64,000 nt of DNA from Dysosmobacter sp. Marseille-Q4140 (GCA_018228705.1 CP073694.1:1798001-1862000), one strand, 5' to 3'. Counted from the stretch's first letter, positions 32,049 through 40,007 are shown. The notes: a model not told the origin generated them from the letters alone. Numbers and translations: made by a program.

Positions 32049-33440
32049 ATGTATATGCGACATTTTCAGGACGATCCCTGTTTCCCGTCCTCCCATCGCA
32101 GCGATTCCGACTGCTTTGATCCCTGCTGTCACGACCACGGCTGTCCTCCTCCCTGCCCATGCCGGGCGGAGATCACCGTTGGCACCACCGTCACCACGCA
32201 GCCCGGCACCAACGCCCGGGTAACTGCCACACCCACTCCCTGCGGCACGGAGCTCAGCTTCTTCATCCCCCGGGGCGCCCAAGGTGCCCAGGGCCCGCAA
32301 GGTCCCGCAGGCCCCCAGGGCGAGCAGGGTCCCGCAGGCCCCCAGGGTGAGCAGGGTCCCGCAGGCCCCCAGGGCGAGCAGGGTCCCGCAGGCCCCCAGG
32401 GCGAGCAGGGTCCCGCAGGGCCCCAGGGCGAGCAGGGCCCCGCAGGCCCCCAGGGTGAGCAGGGTCCCGCAGGCCCCCAGGGTGAGCAGGGTCCCGCAGG
32501 CCCCCAGGGCGAGCAGGGTCCCGCAGGCCCCCAGGGCGAGCAGGGCCCCGCAGGCCCCCAGGGTGAGCAGGGTCCCGCAGGCCCCCAGGGTGAGCAGGGT
32601 CCCGCAGGCCCCCAGGGCGAGCAGGGTCCCGCAGGGCCTCAGGGTGAGCAGGGTCCCGCAGGGCCTCAGGGTGAGCAGGGTCCCGCAGGCCCTCAGGGCG
32701 AGCAGGGTCCCGCAGGCCCCCAGGGCGAGCAGGGTCCCGCAGGCCCCCAGGGCGAGCAGGGTCCCGCAGGCCCCCAGGGCGAGCAGGGTCCCGCAGGCCC
32801 TCAGGGCAAACAGGGTCCCGCAGGGCCCCAGGGTGAGCAGGGTCCCGCAGGCCCTCAGGGTGAGCAGGGTCCCGCAGGGCCCCAGGGTGAGCAGGGTCCC
32901 GCAGGGCCCCAGGGTGAGCAGGGTCCCGCAGGCCTCCAGGGCGAGCAGGGTCCCGCAGGCCCCCAGGGCCCGGAAGGGCCGCAAGGACCGGAAGGTCCCC
33001 AGGGCCCCCAAGGCAAACCCGGCACCTGTACGCCTGATGAATACACCTCTTTCTCCACCTTTATGCAGCAATTTGTCAACGGCCAGCCGATTTCCTTTAA
33101 AACCGCAGTGGCGGACCCCACAGGTCATATCACCCAGAACAGCGGCACCCAGGTGTCCCTGTCTCCGGGGACCTATCTCATCCACTACAATGTGGAAGCC
33201 GTGCTGGAGACCGCCGGCTATCTGCAGGTGACCCCCTCTTACAACGGTCAGGGCCAGCTTCCCTACGGTGTTTACGGCCGTACTGCCGACGACAATGTCA
33301 CCGTCTCCGGCTCCAGTTCTTTTATTGCCGAAGTGCCGGCGGCTACCACGCTGACGCTCAATGTCAACAGCAGCGCCGCCACCCGAGACGGCACCATGAC
33401 TATGGTGATCCTGGGTCTCCGGGGCGGGGACGACGCCTGA
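32049..33440 (+). CDS. Collagen-like repeat protein with BclA-type C-terminal domain
   Basis: 463 residues. A Cys/His/Pro-rich N-terminus ([18 protein letters not shown]) is followed by a small beta region. A Gly-X-Y collagen-like region comes next (about 78-325), made of 24 copies of GPAGPQGEQ plus variants. The C-terminal domain (about 330-463) resembles the trimeric jelly-roll of exosporium protein BclA, with [13 protein letters not shown] and a final [10 protein letters not shown]. Such proteins trimerise and decorate spores or cell surfaces; there is no signal peptide, which fits a spore-coat or exosporium location. The ATG follows AAAGGAGATCC. It is a single gene. Confidence 0.93.
   Translation: MYMRHFQDDPCFPSSHRSDSDCFDPCCHDHGCPPPCPCRAEITVGTTVTTQPGTNARVTATPTPCGTELSFFIPRGAQGAQGPQGPAGPQGEQGPAGPQGEQGPAGPQGEQGPAGPQGEQGPAGPQGEQGPAGPQGEQGPAGPQGEQGPAGPQGEQGPAGPQGEQGPAGPQGEQGPAGPQGEQGPAGPQGEQGPAGPQGEQGPAGPQGEQGPAGPQGEQGPAGPQGEQGPAGPQGEQGPAGPQGEQGPAGPQGKQGPAGPQGEQGPAGPQGEQGPAGPQGEQGPAGPQGEQGPAGLQGEQGPAGPQGPEGPQGPEGPQGPQGKPGTCTPDEYTSFSTFMQQFVNGQPISFKTAVADPTGHITQNSGTQVSLSPGTYLIHYNVEAVLETAGYLQVTPSYNGQGQLPYGVYGRTADDNVTVSGSSSFIAEVPAATTLTLNVNSSAATRDGTMTMVILGLRGGDDA
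32301..32948 (+). repeat. 24 tandem copies of a 27-bp collagen unit
   Basis: Every unit encodes GPAGPQGEQ except one with Lys (unit 20) and one with Leu (unit 24). Synonymous markers show higher-order amplification: units 6-8 are identical to units 10-12, so a four-unit 108-bp block was copied. The tract is likely to vary in length between strains. Confidence 0.95.
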
Positions 33441-33453
33441 TCCGCACATTTCG

Positions 33454-33492
33454 AAACAAAAACGGGGAGGCCGCTTTCGCGGTCTCCCCGTT
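33454..33492. terminator. Bidirectional terminator between the collagen-like and ZIP genes
   Basis: A 14-bp stem with a TTTC loop (33461-33492). The minus-strand tail is TTTTTGTTTCG (strong, for the ZIP gene); the plus tail is weaker. Confidence 0.82.
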
Positions 33493-33505
33493 CTCTGTCC
33501 GGTCC

Positions 33506-34273
33506 TCAGCCCAGGGCCACATCCAGCACCATCATCACCAGAAACCCCACCACAAAGCCGCAGGTGCCGGAGCGGCTGTGGGCCTGGGGTACCAGCTCCT
33601 CCACCACAACATACAGCATGGCCCCGGCAGCAAAGCTTAAAAGCCACGGCATCAGGGTGTTTACTCCCGCCGCCGCCAGCACCACCAGCACGCCGAAGAT
33701 GGGCTCCACGACGCCGGAGAGCATCCCCCCGAAAAACGCCTTCCTCCGGGACCATCCCCCCTGCCGCAGCGGCAGGGCGATGGCGGCGCCCTCGGGAAAA
33801 TTCTGGATGCCGATACCCAGGGCCAGAGCCGCCGCGCCGGCAAAGCCCTCCCCGGTGCCCGCCAGGGCGAAGGCAAGGCCCACGGCCATGCCCTCCGGCA
33901 CGTTGTGCAATGTAATGGCCGTGGCCAGCAGGGTGGTCTGCCGCCAGGAGGCCCCCCGGTCCGTCCGGCTCCGCCGGAGACGGGGCAGCAGGGCGTCCAG
34001 CACTGCCAAAAACACCACGCCCGCCAGCATCCCGGCGGCAGCGGGCAGCCAGGCGGGCAGAGCGCCTCCTGCCGCCCGGTCAATGGCCGGCAGCAGCAGA
34101 CTCCAGACCGAGGCCGCCGTCATGACCCCGGCGGCAAAGCCCAGCAGCGTCCGCTGGGACCGGGGATGGGGCTCCCCGGAGAAGAAGAACACCAGCGCGG
34201 CGCCCAGCGTGGTCATCAAAAAGGTGAACCCGGTGCCGAGAGCCGCCCAGTAAAGGGATCGCAACATGTACAT
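33506..34273 (-). CDS. ZIP-family metal transporter
   Basis: A 255-residue inner-membrane protein with about eight helices, of the GufA/ZupT-like ZIP type. The metal-binding helix motifs TLHNVPEGMAVGL (about 120) and GIQNFPEGAAIALPL (about 158) are intact, followed by GVVEPIFG with a conserved Glu. Transport of Zn2+ or related divalent ions into the cytoplasm is expected; selectivity cannot be read. ATG 34273 is chosen for GGAAAGG upstream. It is divergent from the guanine deaminase gene. Confidence 0.92.
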   Translation of the reverse strand: MYMLRSLYWAALGTGFTFLMTTLGAALVFFFSGEPHPRSQRTLLGFAAGVMTAASVWSLLLPAIDRAAGGALPAWLPAAAGMLAGVVFLAVLDALLPRLRRSRTDRGASWRQTTLLATAITLHNVPEGMAVGLAFALAGTGEGFAGAAALALGIGIQNFPEGAAIALPLRQGGWSRRKAFFGGMLSGVVEPIFGVLVVLAAAGVNTLMPWLLSFAAGAMLYVVVEELVPQAHSRSGTCGFVVGFLVMMVLDVALG

Positions 34274-34397
34274 CAACGCCTTTCCGGAACTGGGCGGAGA
34301 CCCGCCCGTACGCCAGTATAGGCGGCAGGGCCCCGTCCCGTGACGGGGTCTTGCAATTCCGGCGGCGGTATGATAAGGTGTAAGTGACCAGTCAAAG

Positions 34398-34464
34398 ACT
34401 CATATAGGTTCGCTGACTATGGCGCGAACGTCTCTACGGAGCCGCCCAAGGCTTCACTATGAGT
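34398..34464 (+). promoter_or_regulatory. Purine riboswitch aptamer, guanine type
   Basis: P1 pairs ACTCATA (34398-34404) with TATGAGT (34458-34464). P2 is GTTCGC/GCGAAC (34408-34413/34424-34429). The J2/3 core is GTCTCTAC, P3 is GGAGCC/GGCTTC, and J3/1 is CACTAT. The discriminator before TATGAG is C, the guanine-specific base (adenine riboswitches have U). The L2 GG and L3 CC can form the loop-loop contact. It lies directly upstream of a guanine deaminase gene. Confidence 0.9.
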
Positions 34465-34508
34465 GTCTGCCGGAGGGTGTATTTCCCTGTCCCGGCGGGC
34501 GCTTTTTT
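34465..34508 (+). terminator. Riboswitch expression-platform terminator
   Basis: GTCTGCCGG pairs with CCGGCGGGC (with G-U pairs) around an inner AGGG/CCCT stem, followed by TTTTTT at 34503-34508. It abuts the 3' strand of P1 without clear overlap, and I could not find an obvious antiterminator. The direction of control (on or off with guanine) is therefore not settled. Confidence 0.75.
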
Positions 34509-34542
34509 GCTGTGTCCAGTATATATAAAAGGAGATGGACTC

Positions 34543-35814
34543 ATGAGCTTGACGATCCTGAAGGGAACCGTCGTCTCCGCTCCGGCCCCGGGAAAGCTGG
34601 AGGCCACGGAGAACGGCTATCTGGTGGCAGAGGGCGGCGTGATCCGAGGGGTATTCCCGGTGCTGCCGGAGCAGTACGCCGGCGCCGCCGTGGAGGACTG
34701 CGGAGACGACCTGATCGTCCAGTCCTTCGCGGACCTGCACCTCCACGCCCCCCAGTACCCCATGCTGGGCATGGGCATGGACCTGCCGCTGCTGGACTGG
34801 CTGAACACCTATACCTTTCCCCTGGAGGCCCGCTTCGCCGACCCGGACTACGCCCGGACCATCTACCGCCGCCTGGCCGCGGAGCTGGCGGAAAACGGCA
34901 CCACCCGGGTGTGCATGTTCTCCTCCCTCCACACCGACGCCACGCTGATTTTGATGGAGGAGCTGGAAAAAGCCGGGATCACCGGCTATGTGGGCAAGGT
35001 GAACATGGACCGCAACAGCCTGCCCGGCGTACTGGAGGAGACCACGGAGCAGTCCATGTCCGAGACGCTGCGGTGGCTGGAGGCCTGCGGGGACTTCCGG
35101 CTGGTGAAGCCCATGCTGACCCCCCGGTTCACCCCCTCCTGCTCCGATGAGCTGATGGCATTTTTAGGGAAGCTGGCAGCGGAGCGGACCCTGCCGGTCC
35201 AGTCCCACCTGTCGGAAAACGACAAGGAGATCCAGTGGGTGCGCGAGCTGCACCCGGACTGCAAACAGTACTGGGAGACCTACGCCAAGTACGGCCTCTG
35301 GAACGACCGCACCGTCATGGCCCACTGCGTCTGGTCCGACGAGCGGGAGCGGGCGGCCATGCGTGACGCCGGGGTCACCGCGGTCCACTGCGCTGACTCC
35401 AATCAGAACATCTGCTCCGGCGTGGCGCCGGTGCGGGCCATGCTCCGGGAGGGGCTGAAGGTGGCCCTGGGCAGCGACATCGCCGGCGGCGACCAGCTGC
35501 ACATGTTCGACGTGGTGGCCTCGGCCATCCGGGCCTCCAAGGCCCGCCGCATCCTGGACGGCTGGGAGACGGACTTCCTCACCGTGGCGGAGGGCTGGTA
35601 TCTGGGCACCTCCGCCGGAGCCGCCTACTTCGGGGAGGCTCCCGGCTTCGCCCCGGGCAATCCCCTCCACGCCCTGGTGCTGCGGGACAGCGACCTGCCC
35701 CAGCCCCACCCCCTGACGGCGGCGGAGCGGCTGGAGCGGGCGGTGTACCTGCGGCAGAAGGACGCCATCCGGGCGGTGTGGAGCGCCGGAAGAAAGATCT
35801 TCTCCCGAACATGA
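34543..35814 (+). CDS. guaD: Guanine deaminase
   Basis: A 423-residue amidohydrolase, converting guanine to xanthine and ammonia. Metal and active-site motifs are DLHLHAPQ (about 65-71), PMLTPRFTPSCSDEL, QSHLSEN, MAHCVWSD and the GSDIAGG aspartate. PRFxPSCS-type sequence is specific to guanine deaminase among amidohydrolases. The ATG at 34543 follows AAAAGGAGA; the longer open frame upstream runs through the riboswitch and is not real. Control by a guanine riboswitch links substrate sensing to catabolism or salvage. Confidence 0.96.
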   Translation: MSLTILKGTVVSAPAPGKLEATENGYLVAEGGVIRGVFPVLPEQYAGAAVEDCGDDLIVQSFADLHLHAPQYPMLGMGMDLPLLDWLNTYTFPLEARFADPDYARTIYRRLAAELAENGTTRVCMFSSLHTDATLILMEELEKAGITGYVGKVNMDRNSLPGVLEETTEQSMSETLRWLEACGDFRLVKPMLTPRFTPSCSDELMAFLGKLAAERTLPVQSHLSENDKEIQWVRELHPDCKQYWETYAKYGLWNDRTVMAHCVWSDERERAAMRDAGVTAVHCADSNQNICSGVAPVRAMLREGLKVALGSDIAGGDQLHMFDVVASAIRASKARRILDGWETDFLTVAEGWYLGTSAGAAYFGEAPGFAPGNPLHALVLRDSDLPQPHPLTAAERLERAVYLRQKDAIRAVWSAGRKIFSRT

Positions 35815-35818
35815 ACAG

Positions 35819-35852
35819 ACCCCGGGGCGGACCGAACGGTCCGCCCCGGGGT
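35819..35852. terminator. Terminator between guaD and the XRE pair
   Basis: A 15-bp stem with a GAAC loop, followed on the plus strand by TTATGGTTTATT. It is convergently placed and may stop both transcripts. Confidence 0.75.
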
Positions 35853-35859
35853 TTATGGT

Positions 35860-36108
35860 TTATTGGATCTCCTGCTCCAGGTCCGTAAATTCCGCGCCGG
35901 AGAAGAACTCCTCCAGCGTCATGTCCAGGCCGTCGCAGAGGATTTTGATGGTCACGATGGACACGTCCCTGCGGCGGGGGTCCATCATGCTGTACACCGT
36001 GGAGGGCGTCACGCCGGCGCGCACCGCTAGCTCGTTGTACTTGATGCTCCGTTGGGCGCAGATCTCCACGAACCTGGCCGCCACCGCGTCTTTGATCTTC
36101 CCGCCCAT
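35860..36108 (-). CDS. XRE-family HTH protein, second of a tandem pair
   Basis: 82 residues. The HTH covers IKYNELAVRAGVTPSTVYSMM (about 22-42). The C-terminal tail, TIKILCDGLDMTLEEFFSGAEFTDLEQEI, is nearly the same as that of the neighbour upstream, showing a tandem duplication. The ATG lies four bases after the neighbour's stop, with GAGG before it, so the two are co-translated. It probably binds DNA as a homo- or heterodimer. Confidence 0.88.
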   Translation of the reverse strand: MGGKIKDAVAARFVEICAQRSIKYNELAVRAGVTPSTVYSMMDPRRRDVSIVTIKILCDGLDMTLEEFFSGAEFTDLEQEIQ

Positions 36109-36112
36109 GACC

Positions 36113-36355
36113 TCAATGGATCTCCTGCTCCAGCCCGGCGAACTCCTCGCCGGAGAAGAACTCCTCCAGGGTGATCCCCAGGCCGTCGCAGAGCATCTTG
36201 ATGGTCACAACGCCGGGATTTTTGCTGTTGCCGTAGAGGATGCTCTTCACCGTGGAGGGCGGCACGGCGGATTCCGTGTCCAGCTTGTGGACCGTCCAGC
36301 CCCGCTGGCCGCACAGCGCCACCAGGCGGTTTGCGACCGCTGCTCTGGTGTCCAT
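36113..36355 (-). CDS. XRE-family HTH protein, first of a tandem pair
   Basis: 80 residues. The HTH covers WTVHKLDTESAVPPSTVKSIL (about 20-40), and the C-terminus is TIKMLCDGLGITLEEFFSGEEF. ATG 36355 is chosen for AGAGGTGGGG upstream; an in-frame start six codons earlier would remove the ribosome site. It is divergent from a 62-residue gene, across a region with two direct repeats that may be its operator. Confidence 0.88.
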   Translation of the reverse strand: MDTRAAVANRLVALCGQRGWTVHKLDTESAVPPSTVKSILYGNSKNPGVVTIKMLCDGLGITLEEFFSGEEFAGLEQEIH

Positions 36356-36417
36356 CTCCCCACCTCTTTCCAAAAGAAGTCCTTTTTCTTACTGTACCGA
36401 AAAGGCTTGTTTTGAAT

Positions 36418-36452
36418 GGACTATATATGATACAACGGTCTATATATCGTCC
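36418..36452. promoter_or_regulatory. Direct repeats in the divergent XRE promoter
   Basis: GGACTATATATGATAC (36418-36433) and GGTCTATATATCGTCC (36437-36452) are near-identical direct repeats 19 bp apart, in the only AT-rich stretch between the divergent genes. They are a candidate binding site for the XRE pair. Confidence 0.6.
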
Positions 36453-36467
36453 AGATAAGGTGATTTT

Positions 36468-36656
36468 ATGCAGAGCGAGCAGGAATTTTACCGGTGCCTG
36501 GCCTCCGACGCCGCTGCCCGTGCCCTGCGGCGCATCCAGGAGATCGTGGCCGACGAGACGCTGTCCGACCGGGAGTGCTTTGGAAAGATCGAAACCATCG
36601 TGTCCCTTCTGGAGGATCTGGGCCTCTCCTGCGGCGGGCGGCACGACTTCGGATAA
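36468..36656 (+). CDS. 62-residue small protein, divergent from the XRE pair
   Basis: It starts MQSEQEFYRCLASDAAARAL and looks fully alpha-helical and acidic, with two Cys and no membrane helix. TAAGGTGA precedes the ATG. It is followed by a strong terminator, so it is a complete single-gene unit under the direct-repeat promoter. I recognise no family. Confidence 0.75.
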   Translation: MQSEQEFYRCLASDAAARALRRIQEIVADETLSDRECFGKIETIVSLLEDLGLSCGGRHDFG

Positions 36657-36660
36657 AACG

Positions 36661-36700
36661 GACCGGGTGCCTCCCCCAGGGGAGACGCCCGGTCTTTTGT
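36661..36700. terminator. Bidirectional terminator
   Basis: A long stem (36661-36694) with T-runs on both sides (TTTTGT on plus, CGTTTTATCC on minus), between two convergent genes. Confidence 0.85.
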
Positions 36701-36714
36701 GAAATCCCGCGCCC

Positions 36715-37182
36715 TCAGAACAGATGCACGACGCCCATGGTCAGCGCCGTGATGATAACCCCGGCGATGACCACGCCCAGAAAGATGGCGGGCAGGGCGT
36801 GGCGCATCCGGATGTCCAGCAGGGCCGCCACCAGGGCGCCGGTCCAGGCGCCGGTGCCCGGGAGGGGGATGGCCACCAAGATCACCAGGCCCGGCAGGCG
36901 GTATTTCCGCACCACCCGGCCCTTCAAATGGGCCCGGCGTTCCAGGGCCGTGATCTTTCCGCCCAGCAGCCTCGTGTTCCGCAGCCAGGCAAAGGCCCGG
37001 CGGACCAGCAGCAAAATGAAGGGCACCGGCACCATGTTTCCCAGAATGGCAGCCGCGCAGGCCGCGGCGGGCGGCAGTCCTGCCGCCACGCCTACGGGGA
37101 TGGCGCCCCGCAACTCCAGCACCGGCACCATGGCGGCGAAAAAGGTCAGCAGCAATTCATGGAACATGGTCTCCAGAGACAT
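36715..37182 (-). CDS. Small multidrug-export-like membrane protein (COG2426)
   Basis: 155 residues with about four or five membrane helices. The N-terminal ELLLTFFAAMVPVLELRGAI segment and IPLPGTGAWTGALVAALL (about 105-122) are hallmarks of the PF06695 family, whose transport role is assumed rather than shown. ATG 37182 is preferred, with GGGAGGATG upstream. Confidence 0.88.
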   Translation of the reverse strand: MSLETMFHELLLTFFAAMVPVLELRGAIPVGVAAGLPPAAACAAAILGNMVPVPFILLLVRRAFAWLRNTRLLGGKITALERRAHLKGRVVRKYRLPGLVILVAIPLPGTGAWTGALVAALLDIRMRHALPAIFLGVVIAGVIITALTMGVVHLF

Positions 37183-37208
37183 CCGGCATCCTCCCAGCAT
37201 TCAGACGG

Positions 37209-37242
37209 GCCATCCGGGGCAGAGGCCTCCGCCCCGGATGGC
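37209..37242 (-). terminator. Hairpin after the ABC permease gene
   Basis: A perfect 12-bp stem (GCCATCCGGGGC and complement) downstream of the gene ending at 37255, but without a U-tract. Confidence 0.4.
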
Positions 37243-37254
37243 GTATGGTCTAGT

Positions 37255-38067
37255 TTACTCCAGGTTCAGCCGTTTTTTCAAGAAATAAGTTGTTAAGAAG
37301 TAGAAGATGGCTCCGTAGACCGCCGTGCCCGCCAAAAGCAGCCACATGGTGATGTGGACGGCGCTCATGGCAGTGAAGTGGATGTCCAGGGTGGACAGGA
37401 AGGCCACCAGCGGGGAGTCCGCCAGTCCCACCAGCAGCACCGTGCCGATGATCTGGCTGGCAAACTGGAAGGCGAAGTAGAAGGCCACGGACAAGAGCAG
37501 CTTGTGATTGGAAAAGCTGTGGCCCACGGCCATGGCGGCGTAAAACTGCAATGCGAACGCCACGCAGCTGACAAAGCACAGAGCGGCCAGCTCCAGGGCG
37601 AAAGCCGTGCCGTTGAGGGCGTAGTAGGCGGTCATGGCCTGGAGTACCTGCTCGATCCCCCGGAAAAAGGCGCTGACAAGACCCACTTCAAACACCGCCA
37701 CCAGGAAGGACAGGACCACCACCGCCGCGGTGAGCACATACCAGACTGTGGAGACAATCAGCTTGCTCCACACCTGCTGGTGGACGGAGGCGGGCAGGGT
37801 GAACATGATGTAGCCCTCGTCCCGCAGGAGATTGCGGTAGAACCGCTGGAGCATCAGGAAAAAGCTCATGAAGCACACGCCGATGATGGCGACCACGAAG
37901 GCCATGACCACCAGGGCGCCCAGGACGTTCAGCAGCCGGCTGTCGGCCCGGTCCATGACCCGGGCGGAGAAGTTGGCGCCCATGGCGGTGACCAGCAGGA
38001 TGAGATACAGCGGCCCCATGATCCGGGCCGTGGCACGAAACTCGTGCTTCAACAGTTTCCTCAGCAT
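37255..38067 (-). CDS. ABC transporter permease
   Basis: A 270-residue membrane protein with six predicted helices. It starts MLRKLLKHEFRATARIMGPLY, the usual cytoplasmic start of ABC-2-type permeases next to GntR/YtrA-type regulators. Its ATG overlaps the end of the ATPase gene by seven bases, with GGGAGGTGTTC as ribosome site. It forms the membrane part of the GntR-ABC cassette. The substrate is unknown; related systems respond to cell-wall antibiotics or bacitracin-like stress. Confidence 0.87.
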   Translation of the reverse strand: MLRKLLKHEFRATARIMGPLYLILLVTAMGANFSARVMDRADSRLLNVLGALVVMAFVVAIIGVCFMSFFLMLQRFYRNLLRDEGYIMFTLPASVHQQVWSKLIVSTVWYVLTAAVVVLSFLVAVFEVGLVSAFFRGIEQVLQAMTAYYALNGTAFALELAALCFVSCVAFALQFYAAMAVGHSFSNHKLLLSVAFYFAFQFASQIIGTVLLVGLADSPLVAFLSTLDIHFTAMSAVHITMWLLLAGTAVYGAIFYFLTTYFLKKRLNLE

Positions 38068-38756
38068 TTGAACACCTCCCGGAACAGCGCGTCCACGCTC
38101 ATGCCCTTTTCCTCCCGGATCTGATCCACGGAGGACTGGAGCATCACCCGGCCCTGGTTGATGAAAATGACCTCGTCCAGGATCTTTTCCACGTCGGCGA
38201 TCAGGTGGGTGGAGAGCACCACCGCCGCCTCAGGGTTGTAGTTGCCGATGATGGTGGAGAGGATGTAGTCCCGGGTAGCCGGGTCCACGCCGCCGATGGG
38301 CTCATCCAGCAGATACAGCTTCGCCGCCCGGCTCATGACCATGATCAGCTGCACCTTCTCCCGGGTGCCCTTGCTCATCTGCTTGATCCGCTGGTCGTGG
38401 CGGATGTTCAGATGGGAGAGCATCTCCTCCGCCGCCTCGGCGCGGAAGTCGGCGTAAAAATCGCCGTAGAAGTCCATCAGCTGCTTCACCGACATCCACG
38501 TGGGGATGCAGGTGCGCTCCGGCAGATAGCTGACGGCGGCGTGGGATTCCTTCCCCGGCGCCGCACCGCACACCAGCACCTCCCCGGCGCTGGGGGTCAG
38601 CAGGCCGTTGGCCAGCTTGATGAGGGTGGTCTTGCCGCTGCCGTTGGGGCCCAGCAGCCCCACGATCCGCCCCGGCTCGATAGCCAGGTCCACATGGGTC
38701 AGGGCCGGCGTGGGCCCGTACTGCTTGCTCAGGTCCTTACATTCCAGAACTGCCAT
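38061..38756 (-). CDS. ABC transporter ATP-binding protein
   Basis: 231 residues. Walker A is GPNGSGKTTLIKL (about 36-48) and Walker B YLLDEPIGGVDP. The signature is degenerate (MSKGTREKVQLIM in place of LSGGQ), as in YtrB/BcrA-like ATPases, and the H-loop is STHLI. ATG 38756 is chosen because GAGGAG stands at the right distance; another ATG lies two codons upstream. It overlaps the gntR gene by 20 bases. Confidence 0.95.
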   Translation of the reverse strand: MAVLECKDLSKQYGPTPALTHVDLAIEPGRIVGLLGPNGSGKTTLIKLANGLLTPSAGEVLVCGAAPGKESHAAVSYLPERTCIPTWMSVKQLMDFYGDFYADFRAEAAEEMLSHLNIRHDQRIKQMSKGTREKVQLIMVMSRAAKLYLLDEPIGGVDPATRDYILSTIIGNYNPEAAVVLSTHLIADVEKILDEVIFINQGRVMLQSSVDQIREEKGMSVDALFREVFKC

Positions 38757-39129
38757 TGTCATTCTCCTCCTCGGACACCTCCTGGCGCATCAGCGCCAGG
38801 ACCTCTTCCCGGTCATAGCCAAGATGGGTCATGGCCTCCCAAAACGCCTGGATATGCCGCTGCGCCAGGCTCCGCTTCACATGGTCGATCATGGTCTGAT
38901 CCTCCGTTACGAATCTGCCCGCGGTCCGCTGGCTGTACACCAGGCCGTCCCGCTCCAGCTCTGCCAGTGCCCGCTGCATGGTGTTGGGGTTCACCCCGGC
39001 CTCCGTGGCCAGGTCCCGCACCGATGGCAGCCGCTCTCCCGGCGGAAACGCGCCGGAGACGATCCCCACCTGGATCTGATCGATCAGCTGGGAGTAGATC
39101 GGCGCGTCGTTGGAAAACTGCCACTTCAC
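38737..39129 (-). CDS. GntR-family regulator, YtrA type
   Basis: 130 residues. The winged HTH is PPGERLPSVRDLATEAGVNPNTMQRALAEL (about 30-60), with the short C-terminal dimerisation tail of the YtrA subfamily and no effector domain. It is first in the gntR-ATPase-permease operon and is expected to repress it. The GTG start at 39129 follows AGGAGGTGC. A near-perfect palindrome at 39155-39176 is the likely operator. Confidence 0.93.
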   Translation of the reverse strand: MKWQFSNDAPIYSQLIDQIQVGIVSGAFPPGERLPSVRDLATEAGVNPNTMQRALAELERDGLVYSQRTAGRFVTEDQTMIDHVKRSLAQRHIQAFWEAMTHLGYDREEVLALMRQEVSEEENDNGSSGM

Positions 39130-39154
39130 GAAAGCACCTCCTGTTTTTGTGTTG

Positions 39155-39176
39155 TTGTACTAAGCAATTAATACAA
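39155..39176. promoter_or_regulatory. Operator of the gntR-ABC operon
   Basis: TTGTACTAA, four bases, TTAATACAA: an inverted repeat with eight of nine pairs. A TTGACA (39191-39196, minus strand) with TATTGT 16 bp on gives the candidate promoter, so the palindrome would lie just downstream of the -10. Confidence 0.7.
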
Positions 39177-39226
39177 TAACACATTTCCTCCGTTTGTCAA
39201 GAGGGCCACCCGATTTTTTTGCAGCG

Positions 39227-39262
39227 GATAAAAACGCCCCGGAGGAAACCCTCCGGGGCGTT
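39227..39262 (-). terminator. Terminator of the membrane-linked XRE gene
   Basis: A 13-bp stem (39233-39262) followed on the minus strand by TTTTTATCC. Confidence 0.88.
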
Positions 39263-39314
39263 CTCGTTGTCGGTGCCGTCCTTGCGGCAGCCTCGTCTCT
39301 TTTCGCAGGGCAGT

Positions 39315-40007
39315 CTACGCGCGCTTGTCCGGGCGGTGCCAGCACAGCAGGAGCACACCCGCTGCCAGGACCGCGCCGTAGAGCCAGAGGACCCCCACGC
39401 CCAGCTCCTGCTGGCTCACCGTTGCGTCCACCCCGCTGCGTGTCCGCCAGACCGCCAGCGCCAGGCCGCCGCGCCCGGCCAGGTTCAGGGCGCTCCACAG
39501 CGTCAGTGCCGCGCCCACATGCCGGCGGCGAAGAGCTCCCGCCCGCCGCCACAGGCACACCGTCAGCACGCCGCACAGCGCCACGGACAAGCCCGGCACC
39601 AGATAGTAGACCACCGCAGCGGCCATCGGCGTCCAGCTGTCCGCGGCCGCATTGGCAAACATCGACAGAACGGGGATCACGCGGATGCAGCGCCAGACGC
39701 CCCAGGCCGCCAGGGCCCAGGCCAGCACCCGACCGTACTTGCGCCAGACTTCCTCCAGCTCCGGCAGCGCCTGTGCCCGGCGGCCGGACGGCATGGGCGC
39801 CTCCGGCTCCCGGTCCGGCCGCAGCAGCGAATCGATGGTGACGGAAAACTGGTCGCTGATGCGCACCAGCTTCTCCGCCTCCGGCATGGCCTCGTCCCGC
39901 TCCCATTTGCTCACCGCCTGGCGGCTCACGTCCAGGGCCTCCGCCAGGGCGTCCTGGCTCAGGCTCGCCCGGGTCCGGAGCGTCTGCAGCTTCTCTCCAA
40001 AGGTCAT
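39315..40007 (-). CDS. XRE regulator fused to a membrane domain
   Basis: 230 residues. The N-terminal HTH (SLSQDALAEALDVSRQAVSKWERDE, about 15-39) is followed by a linker and four predicted membrane helices (about 93-110, 128-150, 160-180 and 200-220). Such proteins may sense membrane state or bring DNA to the membrane. ATG 40007 is chosen for AGGAGGAAC; the frame is open upstream but lacks HTH-like sequence. Confidence 0.88.
   Translation of the reverse strand: MTFGEKLQTLRTRASLSQDALAEALDVSRQAVSKWERDEAMPEAEKLVRISDQFSVTIDSLLRPDREPEAPMPSGRRAQALPELEEVWRKYGRVLAWALAAWGVWRCIRVIPVLSMFANAAADSWTPMAAAVVYYLVPGLSVALCGVLTVCLWRRAGALRRRHVGAALTLWSALNLAGRGGLALAVWRTRSGVDATVSQQELGVGVLWLYGAVLAAGVLLLCWHRPDKRA

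Noticed and set aside
32301..32948. CRISPR-like array
   Set aside because: The repeats are head to tail with no unique spacers and lie within a coding frame.
32034..33755. Minus-strand and second plus-strand frames with LGACGTLLA- or RVPQAP-type repeats across the collagen gene
   Set aside because: Any 27-bp repeat without stops is open in several frames. The GPAGPQGEQ frame alone has a ribosome site, collagen logic and a folded C-terminal domain.
34331..34348. Terminator in the ZIP-guaD divergent region
   Set aside because: CCCCGTC/GACGGGG forms a stem, but no transcript would end there and there is no U-tract.
34459..34542. An upstream start for guanine deaminase
   Set aside because: It would translate the riboswitch aptamer end and terminator; the ATG at 34543 has the ribosome site and the family start.
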